The notes: generated by a model not told the origin, from the sequence alone. Counted from the stretch's first letter, positions 23,716 to 35,950 are shown. The stretch: 64,000 bases of DNA from Lindgomyces ingoldianus (GCF_010093535.1 NW_022985175.1:992001-1056000), one strand, 5' to 3'. A program made the numbers and translations.

Positions 23716-24193
23716 TGCTTGTACCAGCTGCAGCCAGTCTCCTCCTGCAAAGTAGAATTCAGTTCGGAGGGTTCGCCCAGCGGTATGAGTCTCGAGACGG
23801 AACAAGTGTGGAGCTATCTCAATCGATTCGGGGTGCAGGTGGTTTCTAAAGGGCGGGCGTCGGGCGCGGATCTTGGCTGTGAAATGGACGTGGCCGGTGA
23901 AGCAATCGGGGTGGCTTGGTGATTGAGCTGGTCAGCGGCGCGGGCGAGCCCTGGAAGTTTTGGAGCAAGCTAGGGGAGCTTCTGAAAGAAAGCTCATCAG
24001 ACACGACGCACCGACTACGACCTTGTTGTTCCAGACGTACACGACGACACACAACAAACAGGGCGGGACTTGCTCTCATGAGACGAAGTCTCAGGTTAGG
24101 GTGCGATGGGGACAGTAGGGCAGGGGCCTTTTATTTGGGCGGAGAAGTGAGGGGGTGTTGGGTTGGCTGTCCAGGTCTAGGTGGTGTGCGGAA

Positions 24194-24266
<73 letters not shown>

Positions 24267-24656
24267 GTGCGGAGAGAGAGAGGAGGAGCACCTGGCAGGC
24301 CCGCCTAGGGACCACCATGGCAGCAGCGCGGGCGTTGCCGTCTCTGTGAAAACTGGAGGCAGTTGGCACCAAGGGCGGATTTGTGCGATTTGGCGACTCC
24401 AGATTGTGGCCCAGGGCTCTGGATTGAGTTGCAATAGTGGGAGCTTTACGGCGAGTTCCACGTAAAACCACCAGGCCTCGGCGAAGGTCCCCCCCCCCTT
24501 CAACCTTGGAACCTCCGCCTCTGCCCGTCCCCCCTCCCCTTTGCCGTTACATGCGACTTAATGCCCCAGCGCGGGTAGGCAGCCCGAGAGTGCAGCACCT
24601 GCGGCAGTATCCCACTCCTCTCCCACTCTCTAGGTACAACTACTCCAACTTGCGCC
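23716..24656. other. Intergenic region with a giant G homopolymer
   Basis: No gene is seen between RNase H1 and the DUF202 gene, which are transcribed away from each other. It contains the 71-nt G run listed separately and should hold both promoters. Confidence 0.5.
24194..24264 (+). repeat. Poly(G) homopolymer, 71 nt
   Basis: An uninterrupted run of 71 G residues, preceded by GTGCGGAA and followed by ACGTGC. Runs of this length are rare in assembled genomes. On the G strand it can form G-quadruplexes. It lies about 480 bp upstream of the RNase H1 start. Open frames through it encode only polyglycine or polyproline and are not real. Confidence 0.9.
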
Positions 24657-25182
24657 ATGTTCGAGGTAGGCTCTCCTTTGACTTCACCGCCAAGGATCAT
24701 CCAGGGCTCATCCAGATGGCGGTTTAGGGACGACATGCAGCAGACCGCTATCAGCTGCGGCTTCATCGGGCGCGCAGTGTAGTGCTGACCAGCGCTGAGT
24801 TGGTGGAGATTCGCGCTGCACAGAGAACATTCGAGGGTGCATATATTCGAACCGCCATCGGGCAGTTCTCGTTCGCCCTCATAGTGTTGAAGATCTTCAC
24901 CTCAGAGTTCTATTCAATAGGCGCTCTGTTTGCTGTGTATGGAGCGGGCGTGTTGTTCACCAGCCTGTTCCGGCGACAGCAAGGTTGGTAGCACGCACTT
25001 CGCTCACCGTCACCTTTCGCTCATTCGATATAGGGAACAAGCAGTTCTTCTCCGAAGTGGGCGAAGACGGGTTGCACCGCAAGAAATTCAGGACCAGCGG
25101 CAATGTGGTATCCGTCTTGACCGCTCTCAGCATCGCTGCCTACATTTGTCTGCTGATCCTCACTCTAAGGCTCGCGACCTAA
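24657..25182 (+). CDS. DUF202 family membrane protein, with an apparent frameshift
   Basis: An open frame begins at ATG 24657 and reads DDMQQTAISCGFIGRAV, then meets TAG at 24780-24782. The frame starting at 24782 continues the family sequence at once with VLTSAELVEIRAAQRTFEGA. After a 50-nt intron (24984-25033, GTTGGT...TATAG) it ends LRLAT at 25182. The break is 2 bases extra (or 1 missing) within CAGTGTAGTG, far too small for an intron. Downstream, three membrane helices are visible (FSFALIVLKIF, IGALFAVYGAGVLFTSLF, VLTALSIAAYICLLILTL). DUF202 proteins are small polytopic membrane proteins, and in yeast the domain also forms part of the Vtc vacuolar complex; the function of stand-alone fungal members is not settled. 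Either a recent pseudogene or a base-calling error between two G homopolymers. Confidence 0.7.
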
Positions 25183-26254
25183 TCCGGAAGTGCATCGCTG
25201 GAAGCTGCCCCCCGGTGGACCCTCTATTCCTCGACGTGTCTCGGCCTCACGTTTTGCTTCAAGAGAAGGTGCGGGGGGCCGCTGCGAATCTGGAAGGCGT
25301 GCAGAGATCTTACGAGCCTCACTTTTTCAAACGATTCAAGCAGCTCGACAGGAGGGTCTGGCATCTTGGCCACCCGCCTTGTCCTTGGCCGAAGCGCTCG
25401 ATGGAGGGTGTCCCATATTGCTCGCCAAGGGCTTGTCGGTAGCACTCCACTCACTCTCTGACATGGTCGGGTTTACAAAGGCAGTGAATCGCAGACTGTA
25501 TGGGGTGCTTGTCAGGGCGAGCGTGCATGTGCCAGCCCTGTCTGTGTGAAGAAGCGCGGTGAGAGATGTAGAGTATGCTAGCAAGGCTAAATTTACGGAT
25601 CCGTACAATAATCTACAATCCAAACATGGGGCCTCGCCTGGGGCTATCGGCGCGGCGTGTGCGGAAGAGGGTGAATGATTGGGCGCGATCGGTGTCCGGT
25701 CGGGGGGGGGGGGGGGGGGGGGGGGGAGGGAGGGGGAAGGGGGAGGGCATGTCCGCTGGACGCTGGGTGCCAAGCTGGGAGTAACTTTCAGTGTTGACAG
25801 CGGACCTGGAATTGTGCCTTGTTGCATGCGCTCAACGATATAAAGTGGGCGGCATGTATCGCTAACATAGCGAAGATACGTCGCCTAGCCGTCCAGCGTC
25901 CGCTATAGCTGTTTGGCGGCGTGCCAGCGCGGGCGGCGGTCCGAATTCACCATTGACTGCTCGCGCCCTCAACCAGTGTGAACAGTCATTCAGCATCGCC
26001 ATATTTAAGATTCACTCAGCCGGGCCAACCACTTCGGCAGCCCTGCTCCCACAACCTCACTCGAACGACGACAACGCCACACGCCGCATCCCTCGCCCGG
26101 CATCGCCCAGGCATCTACCCTCCATCGCCATCTGCTTCGCGACATCCCGCGACATCGACGTCCGACAACCGCCTGATTCTTGCGCCCGGGCCACAGTGTG
26201 CGCCTCAGCTCGGTGGCACCAACCAGGCCCGAGCTTCTAGGCGCAACCTTAATA
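25183..26254. other. Intergenic with a second poly(G) run; promoter side of PFK2/FBPase2
   Basis: No gene is supported. The short frames here are shadows. Contains the G25 run at 25702-25726 and, to the right, CA-rich sequence typical of a 5' UTR before the start at 26255. Confidence 0.4.
25702..25726 (+). repeat. Poly(G) homopolymer, 25 nt
   Basis: An uninterrupted G25 run followed by a G-rich, A-interrupted tail to about 25747. It is on the same strand as the 71-nt run 1.4 kb upstream. Confidence 0.9.
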
Positions 26255-28560
26255 ATGGCAGCTCTGCCGACCATCCCATCCCCATCACCACCGTCGACGA
26301 CATCGCCTCGACGTCCCTCTACCTCGCAATCCCATGCGAACTCTCCTCGAAGAACTAGCCAGCACTCTAACATCGCTAAGACTGTGCTAATGAGCAAGAT
26401 CCCTCTGCAAGCACCTGAACACTCACCCGGCCAGTCGAACGGAGTCGTTCCCAGGCCTAAAACATCAGCACGCAGCGAGTCACGCACCGAGCCACGCACT
26501 GAGCCACGCACCGAGCCGATTCCCCAGTCCCAGTCCCAGTCCCAGATCCTCGCCTTCCGCAACCCAGAGCTGAAGCCTCTCCCCCTCCTGAGCAACCACA
26601 GCAGCCATGCCCCGGCAATCTCCCAAGACGGCGTCGGCAGCGCCCTCAGCGACACCCCTGCCCCCTCTGCTCCTGCGAGCCCGCGCATGTGAGTCCCTTG
26701 CTGTGTGCATTGCTGAAGCTGAAGCTGAAGCTGGACCATGACCGCTGACTGCTTTCTAGGCCTGCCATGAGGTCCAATTCTGCTGCCTCCACCCCTCGAA
26801 TGCGTCCCACGACGCTCGACATCCCCGGACTGACCAAGTCCAAAGTCTCCCCTGATGGCAAGATCGCCCAGCGCGATGTCGGCTCCAAGCTCGTCATCAT
26901 CATGGTCGGCCTGCCTGCGAGAGGCAAGAGCTACATCACCAAGAAGATGACTCGCTACCTCAATTGGCTGCAGCACGATACCAAGATCTTCAACGTTGGC
27001 GAGCGGCGTCGAGTTGCCGCGAGCGGCCACGGCTATCAAATGTCTTCAAGCAGCCTGGAGAGGGGCCCTTCCGGCCTGGCGCACGCTTTGGAGCAGAAGG
27101 AGTCCACGTTGCCTCAGATTGCGGCCAAAATCCTCATCAACGGCGAATCGGTGGATACCCTGTCGCCCCTCAACCTGCCTAGCCCCGTGCGAGAACACCA
27201 CGACGCCGGGCTGGATTGCGTTGATCCTCGTCCAGCCCGAGTTGTCTCTCCCGGCCCCGCCCCTCTCACTCCGCCTCAAGAGGCCGAAAACGACAAGGCC
27301 ATGGACCAGTCCGCCAGCTTCTTTGATCCGTCGAACAAGAAGGCAGCGCAGATCCGGGAACAGTGCGCCATGGAAACTTTGGACGACCTTCTCGACTACA
27401 TCTTGATTGGCAATGGCTCTGTCGGCATTTTCGATGCCACGAACAGCACCCTAGCTCGCAGGAAGCAGATCATGGAAAAGATCCGCCAACGCGCTGGGCC
27501 GGAGCTCAACGTTCTCTTTGTTGAGAGCGTCTGCCAAGACCAGACATTACTGGAGTCTAATATGCGCCTGAAACTCTCCGGACCCGATTACGATGGCAAA
27601 GATCCGGTGGCTGCCCTAACTGATTTCAAGAAACGTGTGGCCATTTACGAAAAGAACTATGTCCCTATTGGTGACTATGAGGAGGAAAATAACATGCCGT
27701 ACGTCAAGATGGTCGATGTTGGCCGAAAGATGGTCTCTCACCAGGTCCGCGGCTTCCTCGCAGGACAGGCCGTGTATTACTTGCTCAACTTTAACCTGGC
27801 ACCGCGCATGATCTGGATCACTCGTCACGGTGAGTCTTTGGACAACGTCGCTGGTAAAATTGGCGGTGACTCCGATTTGAGCGAGAATGGACGTAAATAC
27901 GCCAAGGCCATGACCAGGTTCATCGACTGCCAACGAAAGGAATGGGCAATCCACCAAGCCGACAAGATTGCCAATACCCACTTCCCACCCATTCCTGGCG
28001 ATCACACGCCACCCAATCCTCACTATGGCAACGAGACTGAAACCAAGAACTTCTGTGTCTGGACGTCGATGTTGAAACGGAGCGTCCAATCCGCCGAGCA
28101 CTTCTGCGACGAAAATTATGATGTGAAGCAAATGCGCATGCTGGACGAGCTCAATGCCGGTATCATGGAAGGCCTCACTTACACTGAAATCAAGGAGCGG
28201 TACGAGGAAGAATTCTTCCGTCGAAGAAAGGACAAACTTGCCTACCGCTACCCCGGGCCTGGTGGAGAGGGATATCTCGACGTCATTAATCGCATCCGCC
28301 CCGTCATTGTTGAGCTTGAGCGGATGACTGATCATTGCTTGTTGGTAACCCACCGTTCTGTGGCCCGCGTCCTCCTAGCCTACTTCCAAGGCCTGAACAG
28401 GGAGGATGTCGCTGATTTGGATTGTCCTCTGGGCATCTTATACCAACTCGAACCAAAGCCATATGGTGTCGAGTTCAAAGCCTGGCGTTACAATCCAGAT
28501 CAGGACGACTTTGAGCACCTTCCGGATTACAAGCTGCGCCGAGCTCCTGTCATCCATTAA
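26255..28560 (+). CDS. 6-phosphofructo-2-kinase / fructose-2,6-bisphosphatase
   Basis: Two exons, 26255-26688 and 26760-28560, give 744 aa. The 71-nt intron contains a GAAGCT tandem repeat. After a Ser/Pro-rich N-terminus with tandem RTEP and SQ repeats, the kinase domain starts near residue 180 with the Walker A motif (IIMVGLPARGKSYITKKM). It continues through FNVGERRRVA, FFDPSN, ETLDDLLDYI and SVGIFDATNST. The phosphatase domain begins at WITRHGESLDNV, with LNAGIMEGLTYTEI and LLVTHRSVARVLL supplying the catalytic His, Glu and His. The enzyme makes and removes fructose-2,6-bisphosphate, the cytosolic activator of phosphofructokinase and inhibitor of fructose bisphosphatase. All phosphatase residues are present, so it may be bifunctional; many fungal forms are biased to one activity, which sequence alone cannot settle. 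Confidence 0.94.
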
Positions 28561-28646
28561 ATTTCTTCGCGGCATCCGTTCGTTATCGAGGCCTCGCGGG
28601 CCCGAGGGTGATGCCCCAAGGCTGGTCTCCGTTTGTCGAATTGTAT

Positions 28647-28676
28647 TACTACTACTACTACTACTACTACTACTAC
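28647..28676 (+). repeat. Microsatellite (TAC)10
   Basis: Ten perfect TAC units lie 87 bp after the stop codon of the PFK2/FBPase2 gene, so probably in its 3' UTR. Confidence 0.9.
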
Positions 28677-30756
28677 CCTTAGCAAGTTGCGTACGTTCTC
28701 TTCTTACTAAAACCTCTTAATTTTGGTATTTCCTGTTTCCCCCACAGCATCCTTGAACCATGATTCCTGCTTGTATTTTGTCTCTCATTGTCATCTTCCA
28801 ACGTTCAACAGCATTAGTCGGCGCTTTAGAGAGATTGGGCAGGGATACATGTCAACATAGCGGGCTGTGGCTTTCTTTCTACGGAGTTCGTTTTGCATCA
28901 AACAAAAAAAAATTACCGGATGCTTTTCAGAGTTGTTCGGGTATTGATTCAGATGTTTAATTCTTTTTTTTACTATGGCGTTGGCGTCATTTCATTTTTT
29001 TTTTTTCCTTCCAAGGTTGGGGGCGGTTATCTGGCCTTTATTGGCGGACGGTCAAGGGCTTGCAGGTTTCCCACTCATAGCACAAGATTTCACGGCTTTT
29101 CTCACTCACGGCCAAGGGGGACGCGAGAATTCTTCTCATTACACACACATTTCCGTCTTTATTTTGAGACTGGGGATCCTATTTTTCTCTACCCTTCTTT
29201 CATTGCCTGGGTAGGCCTGCCTTTTACCCTATCGGTTTTGCGCTATGAGCAACGGCGCCACAATCCCTTGATTGTAACATCTCCACTCTCCTTTGGTACG
29301 CGTACACTGGTATCTTGCTCTGTACCGGGAGATCTGCGAATTCTCCATTACTAGTTCTGGTTCCTGATTCTTACGGATATTTGTTGCTTCCTGCATTCCA
29401 ACATTCCCTTCTAAGGCTTTATGGGTCGGCTTAGTGTTGAGTTTGTGAGATAGAGATTTGATTAGATTCGATTTGGGGTTTGATTTGGGGTGAGATTTTT
29501 GATTGTTGATAGAGTGTAGAGTAGAGTACAGTAGAGGTAGAAGCTATGGAAGGGAATCCGGATTCGAAGCTCTCTGCGGGAAGTTGAATTGGAATTGGCA
29601 TCGGAATGGAATGGAATGCAGATTTGGGTACAGACGACGAGTCTTGTACGCTTGCTTGACCAGCATACCGTTATTCTTGATATATGCCACGTGATTTTTG
29701 CTTTAAAGTGTATGTAAGCTCTTCGCCCTAGAGCTCTTCACTATCTTCACATTTCATCTATTCTCCTACTCTTAGACGGGCTGGGGGGAAAGGCTACGTT
29801 GGGCTCCGGCATGAAAAACAGCTTCGAGCTGGCATTCATGTTCTGATGGTCGGTCTTCCTTCTTTTTCGATACTATATAAGCAAGACGAGAATTTCGAGT
29901 CCTATCCTCATTACTCACATATTCCACTGAAACATTGGGTATAAAAAAAAAGAAAACAAAAGGAGTTCTATAGGGCTTTCTGGTCGTGTCTAGAAACTAA
30001 GCCACTCCATTGTACGTGGACGTGGCTGCGTTGTGGCACTGAAAAACCTAGCGTTATTGGCATCTCTCCTTTCTTCATATCCTGTGATTAACGTGCATAG
30101 CAATCGAAACCCAAAAATCCTGTCAGTTTTGCAACCGAAACTCATTCATGCTCGATACAAGCTCCAATTACACTTCACCAATATTTATTCTCTTTCTGTC
30201 GCTCCCCACATCAGTAGTGTCTTCGTTACCATTGTCTCGCGAAACGGGGCAATATTACCTCTCCTAACATGCTATGCTGTACTAGTATTCTGCTCCACCA
30301 ACAATGCGCGAATTAAAGCGTACAACCAGACCAACGTGGACCGAGGGTTGCAATAGCAACTATTGTAACATTACCCATCTCCAAGCCAGGGAGCATCGAA
30401 ACCAAGAACTTTCAATCCTTGTTAACAAGGGTAGCACCCATTTTACCTTCTTTTTCGAAGCCTACGGAGATGCAACATTAAGTTTGGACAGAAGATCCCG
30501 CAGTCTCATCTTCATGGACTCCTCTCCAACCTAAAGTGATTCAGGACCCCAAAGACATGGCGGAATGCCGTATAAATTCAGCGTTTAAGGGAGAATATTT
30601 TAGCGGTTGACTTCCCGGTCGCAATCTGCATCCCACCCTCTTTTGTGTCACCAGTGACGTGGTCGGCACATACTTAAGTACGACCCTATTCCCAGCCTCG
30701 AGCCTTAGGAGCAATACCACAGATAGTTACAAGGCCAGACTCACCCCACCAACATC
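28677..30756. other. Long intergenic region
   Basis: No gene is supported. Several T-rich and A-rich runs (for example T10 near 28997-29006 and A10 near 29943-29952) and short frames without recognisable content. A TATATAA box-like element lies at 29873-29880. Confidence 0.4.
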
Positions 30757-31146
30757 ATGTCTACCCAAAACGAAGAGCAGACGCGCTACGAACGCATCAA
30801 AGAAAACTGCAAGAAGATCTGGGGCGCCGACAAGGAGTTCGAATTCGACATCGAAACCGACGACTATGAACACTACCAATGCATTGTGAGGGAAGACTAC
30901 GGTCTCAGATTTGGCTCACCTCTGGTGATAGCAAGTGCACGTAACGGACCCAATAAGGCTTGGGACGAGCTTGATAGGATGTTACGCCTTTGGGCTAGAC
31001 AGGTGGAAAGTGGGAGGCCGATGACTAGAGAAGAGCAATTGGAGATTTTCTCAGGGCCCCATGGGGAGCATAAGAGGGTTTTGGAAGATTTTATGAATAG
31101 GAGAGATGAGATGGACGCGTTGGCTGCAGCAGCAAAAAAGGCTTGA
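30757..31146 (+). CDS. Small unknown acidic/helical protein
   Basis: A single exon of 129 aa from ATG 30757. The sequence is charged and helix-forming (TRYERIKENCKKIWGADKEF, then DELDRMLRLWARQVESG), has no signal peptide or membrane segment and ends in an alanine/lysine tail (ALAAAAKKA). I do not recognise a domain. A good open frame, a clear start context (CATCATGTC) and biased amino acid composition make it likely real, but it could be a species-restricted gene. Confidence 0.55.
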   Translation: MSTQNEEQTRYERIKENCKKIWGADKEFEFDIETDDYEHYQCIVREDYGLRFGSPLVIASARNGPNKAWDELDRMLRLWARQVESGRPMTREEQLEIFSGPHGEHKRVLEDFMNRRDEMDALAAAAKKA

Positions 31147-33095
31147 GATACGGAGACCGTCGGTTGCGTAGGTTTATCAAGTTTTATCGGCGTAACTTCT
31201 GACATTTCGCAGTGGCCTTTACAGCCTGAAGGAGATCTATGTTGTTTCATCCAGTGTTCGATTTTGAGTCTGTTCTCGGGCCTTCTCATACTTGGAAAGG
31301 CTGAGCAAGACACTCAAATAGCGCTCCTAAATCTCAACATCTTGTATGGCAGACGCTGCAATCTAATAAATGCGGCTTTATGGAGATTCGGAAATGATTA
31401 CCAGACATTTTCCAGCATGTGAACGTCATACCACTACTTCTGATTGACTTTATCCCTAGGAAGAGCAGCGCTGTATTCTACTCCTCTTGAAGTGCCATTG
31501 TATTCCTCCCGTATCGTCCCTTCATCGACTCTCGCACTGTCCGCCGCAAAGTCTAGTGTATATTATTGCAGCACCTGAAAGAGTGATGAGCGGTGAGACC
31601 ATGTGCAACGTGCATGTACGAACAGTTCACGATGTTAACTTTTACTTTCCCTGCCCAATTATATATATGCACCTCGCCCTACGCGCCTACAACATAGAGG
31701 CCTCATCGGAAAACCTAAGCACGGGAGGAACGGTATCCATAATTCGTATATACTTGGACGTTCCCTTGGTCATCGGAGGCCCTCTAACTATGAACCTGCG
31801 AATCGCTCCAAGGTACTTCCATTCATAAACTAAATTATCCACAGAGAGCAGGTTTTAGTCTCGGATTGGATTTGTCCTTTGAGTTGCCTAGAAGGCTCCC
31901 AGTTATACCTTGGCATGCTCTGCTGTCTCTAAGGGACGGAATACGATATGGTAGTATTCTGCTAAGCTACCTGTGACATCGTAGCAGGCCTGGGGCTTGA
32001 TTGATAGGCCGAACCTTTCTCGGCATCTCCGTGCCTTCCATTGCTGTGTCATATAGGTGCATGGAAAAACATAGTGAAAACTTAATTCTAGACTCTCTAG
32101 TCTCTTATCCCTCGTTCTAGAGGAAGTCTAGGACATGAACTACTTCTCTTTCCGGACACGAAGGATAATCACCCCCCAACTAAATAAACCGCTAAGATGG
32201 TGGTACGAACTGCACAGTTTAGGATTAGTGGAGGCGTCAAAGCCCTCTCACAGGGTGGCCGATGCGCTCCTGGCACTTCTTCGTCAATCCAGACACCTAG
32301 TAGTATCTCTTTCAATTTGCTCCAAGGCGATTTCATTTGAGCCCTCAAGCTCGGTGGTTCTTCTGCCTAGAACGAGTATCGCAAGCTGACGGCCGCGAAG
32401 GGTCTCGAAGGAATTACAGTACCCTCACAACCGAACGCATTGCAGAGGAGACTTTGATGGCTTGAAACTGGGCGGGGACACATTGCGCTGAGTTGAGAAT
32501 TCCGAGAGCAGATTCAGTCCTCTGCACACGGTATCCAGCTGAGCTGACGATGTAATCGAGCTGTAGTTCCATCTGGTTCCTCATTACCCCCTAGTTCTCC
32601 CTCCCTATCGAGAAACCTGCCTCTCTTGATTCAACCACAAGGTGGCCTTGGAGCCGTCAAAATAACTCCCATAGCGACTAGAACAAGTCACAGGAAGGGA
32701 TAGCGATGCAGAAAATAAATAGTCGCAAGCTATTTGCTTGTGATCTTTGGGCACAACTCGGGTTTAGTATAAAAGTGAAAGGATATTGAAGAATGAAAGG
32801 AACTGCAGGCTTTGGTAGGTTTCCGGAGTGGTGGTAGCGATGCTATATGACGCAGTGTCATTGTTCGAACAACTCCAAACCACGGGACAAAGGAGCCTTG
32901 GCTGATAAAGACTAGGAGCCCCGCAATAGAGTGAAACCTGGATTTGATGGAGGTTATTTATCGGAATACTCAGAGAGGGCCACTTATACGATCACTTTGA
33001 CTCTCATAAAAGGCCAGAACGAATCGATAAACCCGGATCAAGCATCTTGTTAGATCACATCTACTCTTCAATGTTGTTCAAATACCTGCGCAGCG
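31147..33095. other. Long intergenic region
   Basis: No gene is supported. The frame 31487-31828 (113 codons) is not recognisable and has no splice partners. Confidence 0.4.
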
Positions 33096-34170
33096 TCAAA
33101 CATTTTCGTCAAGATTATCGGCACATTCCCCAATTGGATGCCAAAGCCGAAGCATACTCCACAAATAGAGAGTAAGTCCAGAGAGACAGGCCGTTCCGCA
33201 GAAGCCAGCGACCTGCGGGAGTCAGCGCCTCTTAAGGCCGAGAACTCTCCCAAACTCCAAGTCTCTACTTACGATCTTATTTTCGCGTGTCTGGTCTTGC
33301 CTCCCCATCCTTGTCTCTATCCATACGAACACTAGGAAACCAGCTAACCATAGATATATACTGGTTTCTAGAAGGCCGTTGGCTAACTGCCAAATTATTA
33401 TCTGTTCGCCTCGTGGTTTGCGTCGTCCGTTAGGAGCCTTGTAGCTTAACAATTTCCGGAGCGCGGCATTTCCTTTCGACGTACACCCAATCCTGGTGAG
33501 GAACGTTGTTTGCTGCAGTTCTGTCGCAACAGCAACTATGGCAAAGACTAGGGAGCAATACCAAGCGACGCAAATCATGCTGTACCCGGGATCAAGACTA
33601 AAAGGAGGCTCTGAGAGTTTTGACCAAGCGAATGCTCCCACGATGACTGCACTCATAATAGCACCCTAAATTGTATCAGCATATTCGCAGCAGAGCAGAT
33701 GCTTGGTGTTAGCGCTTATGACAGAATACGGTAAGATCTTGCAGGGACAGAAGTTCCCCTGAATCTAGTAAAAGGTTTAATTGATTAAGCTCTTCTTGCT
33801 AATGTTCTCGGTAGGTGCTACGTGCTAACAGCCTTAAGAAGAGTTGTCTTACTATGAGTCCAACACTGGCTAACTGGGATAGCATGGCATCTTTCCAGTC
33901 CCGTATGCGGATGCCCTCCTCAGTCGAGGGCGCATTAACCATCTCGTCAATTGCCTTGTAAGTTGTCTGCCAGGCTGCGTGGTGAAAAGGGAAGAGTCTC
34001 TTCATGCCGTGTTTTGTGGAGATCTTCCATTGCGAGAGGCATGCTTGGACACATCTCTTCATCTTGGAGAATGGAGAATCAAAAGAGCTAGATACGCAGA
34101 CTATTTTTTTGATGAATCTATGAAATGGCAACGCATCGCATATGTGAGGTGCTGAGCTGGCTTGAGTCAA
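33096..34170 (-). CDS. Unknown four-helix membrane protein (fungal-specific type)
   Basis: Three reverse-strand exons, 34170-33853, 33665-33273 and 33212-33096, give about 275 aa. The introns are 187 nt (GTAAGA...TTTAG) and 60 nt (GTAAGT...CGCAG) and both junctions are in frame. A soluble N-terminal part contains a conserved-looking AIDEMVNAPSTEEGIRIRDW. Four membrane helices follow: SAVIVGAFAW, MICVAWYCSLVFAIVAVATE, IYLWLAGFLVFVWI, and FCGTACLSGLTLYLW from the last exon. Between helices 2 and 3 lies QQTTFLTRIGCTSKGNAALR. The layout resembles uncharacterised pezizomycete membrane proteins; no function can be given. The start may be the internal ATG at 34062 (MKRCVQACLSQWK). Confidence 0.65.
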
Positions 34171-34854
34171 TGGTAGGCTGGGCCGAAGGATTTGCCGAAG
34201 TTCGGTATGGTTCGGCTTGCCTCAAAAACAAGGCTCGATCTCGTCAGTTGCGGCCTCATACAACTCTGGATGCTGTCAAATCTACCATATTTGGCGCAGA
34301 TCTTAAACACGGCCTTTTCCCTCTGGTACTGGGCAGCAAGCAACACATTTGGTACAAGTGGAGGTTCAAAGGTGCCCGGCAACAGACCCTGTGTCGATCC
34401 CTTGCTCGTCAGCTACGTCGACACCTCCTCAACACCACGACATCATCCTCCTTCCGAGTTCCCAGCCCTACAAACCCCCGTGCCTGAAGGATAGCATGCA
34501 TGTTCGTTGGCAGAGTCAGTAAACATGCAGTCTTTTACGATCATCCTCACCGATGCCCACCCTCATCTCTCCGCTAGTGCGCTCTCCACCGTTTCGCGAC
34601 ACGCCCAATATCTGTATCGTTCCATCAAAACCATACCCAACAGCTCTGCAGTGGAGCAATTTCGACTTCAGGCCAACCTCTCTACGGTTCCCTCACGGTA
34701 GAATGAAGTGGGACAGAATGATAGAGACAAGCTAGCTCCGTACAATGGTAACACATAAGCTACCGAGCCGGGACGTGTAACAGAGTCAAAAACAGAGCCA
34801 CAGTACGATGCCTAATCTTCCTCCCCTATAGTACCATTCTTCTAACTATCTACT
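34171..34854. other. Intergenic, divergent promoter region
   Basis: No gene is supported. It separates the divergent membrane-protein and LRAT-like genes and should hold both promoters. Confidence 0.4.
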
Positions 34855-35950
34855 ATGAGGCCGAATCCAGCTCTAAAGGGAGCTCTATCCCTTGGTGTCA
34901 TTACCTTCTTGTGGCTCTGCGCCTCTCCGCCCTCTAGCTCAACGTCAAGTTCAAAACGCTTCCTTGAGAAGATCGAGGGATCTCTCGCATTTCCAGGGCG
35001 CCAGGATGTTGGAGACCCTCGGGCTGCATACGCCTTTACACTTCAGGTTAGAATACAACCGGAACAGTCCTCTACGAATGAGTCGCTGCCTGTGTTTGAT
35101 CAAGGAATGATGCGATTGCGGAAGACGATCTACAAAGTACCTCATAACGGACCTTTGCCAGTTTCATTATTCGCCCTCTGCGCGTCTCTGGAAGATGTAC
35201 TAAACGAGGATATCTTTGGTTCTGTATCATTTCTGAAGAGAGACCGAGGGGTAGGGAACGATACATCGAATGAGCTGGACTCGAACAGAACTCTGCTTAG
35301 GCAAACTTGGAAAGTCGGCATCGCATACAACACTTTCCGTATTGTGGACCATCCTAGAATCGTTGTGGCTCGGTTGCGGGAAATGTTGGCACACTGGGGA
35401 TTATACATTTGCCTTGTGGATGAGACGAGGCAGGTGAGTGGTGCTCAAAGAAACATCAAGCAATCTGTGACTAAGTTTCGACCACAGAACAGCTCATGCC
35501 AAATATTTGGCCTCAACTTCGTAGACGATGACGTAGGATCACTGATTCTCGAAGACGTGTGGGGCACTGAAAGAGGATGGTTTAGAAAGCTAAATTTTGG
35601 GGACTTTGAGAGGTATCAAGGCTATCCTGAGATTGAAATGCATTTTGCCCTTGAGGAATTTATATTTGAAGGTACCAAGCTATCGTCATCCCCTGGATCT
35701 CGAAAACTGATGATTCCTAGCGCAAATGTTTCTCAGATCAGCGACTGAGTTCACAGGGGGAAAATACAACTTACTCTTCATGAATTGCCAGCACTTCGCT
35801 GCACACTTTTTCGCTCATTTGCAGAATCACAATTGGTGCGATTCGAGGCGATTGGATGCCGACTTTCAACTTGAAGATATGGCACGGCGGATAAAATGCG
35901 CATCGCTCGCACCACTCTGGCGGAATACTTGTTTTACCTGCCACCTCTAA
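34855..35950 (+). CDS. Secreted or anchored protein with LRAT-like H and NC motifs
   Basis: Three exons, 34855-35433, 35488-35671 and 35721-35950, give 330 aa; the introns are 54 and 49 nt. Residues 8-25 are a hydrophobic signal or anchor. Two features point to the circularly permuted papain-like LRAT/NlpC fold: HWGLYI (His180) after a helix IVVARLREMLA, and KYNLLFMNCQHFAAHFF (Cys277), as in the H-box and NC-box of lecithin:retinol acyltransferase-like enzymes. In that superfamily the Cys is the acyl or peptidase nucleophile. Between them is EDVWGTERGWFRKLNFG. The C-terminus is uncertain: an overlapping +1 frame (35896-36132) continues with a hydrophobic stretch and could be the true end through another intron or a frameshift. 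Substrate unknown. Confidence 0.6.

Noticed and set aside
24091..24503. Open frames of about 95-130 codons with polyglycine or polyproline tracts
   Set aside because: They exist only because a G homopolymer has no stop codon in any frame; the flanks look non-coding.
26005..27039. 344-codon reverse-strand open frame
   Set aside because: Antisense shadow of the PFK2/FBPase2 gene; composition follows the sense codons and there is no domain.
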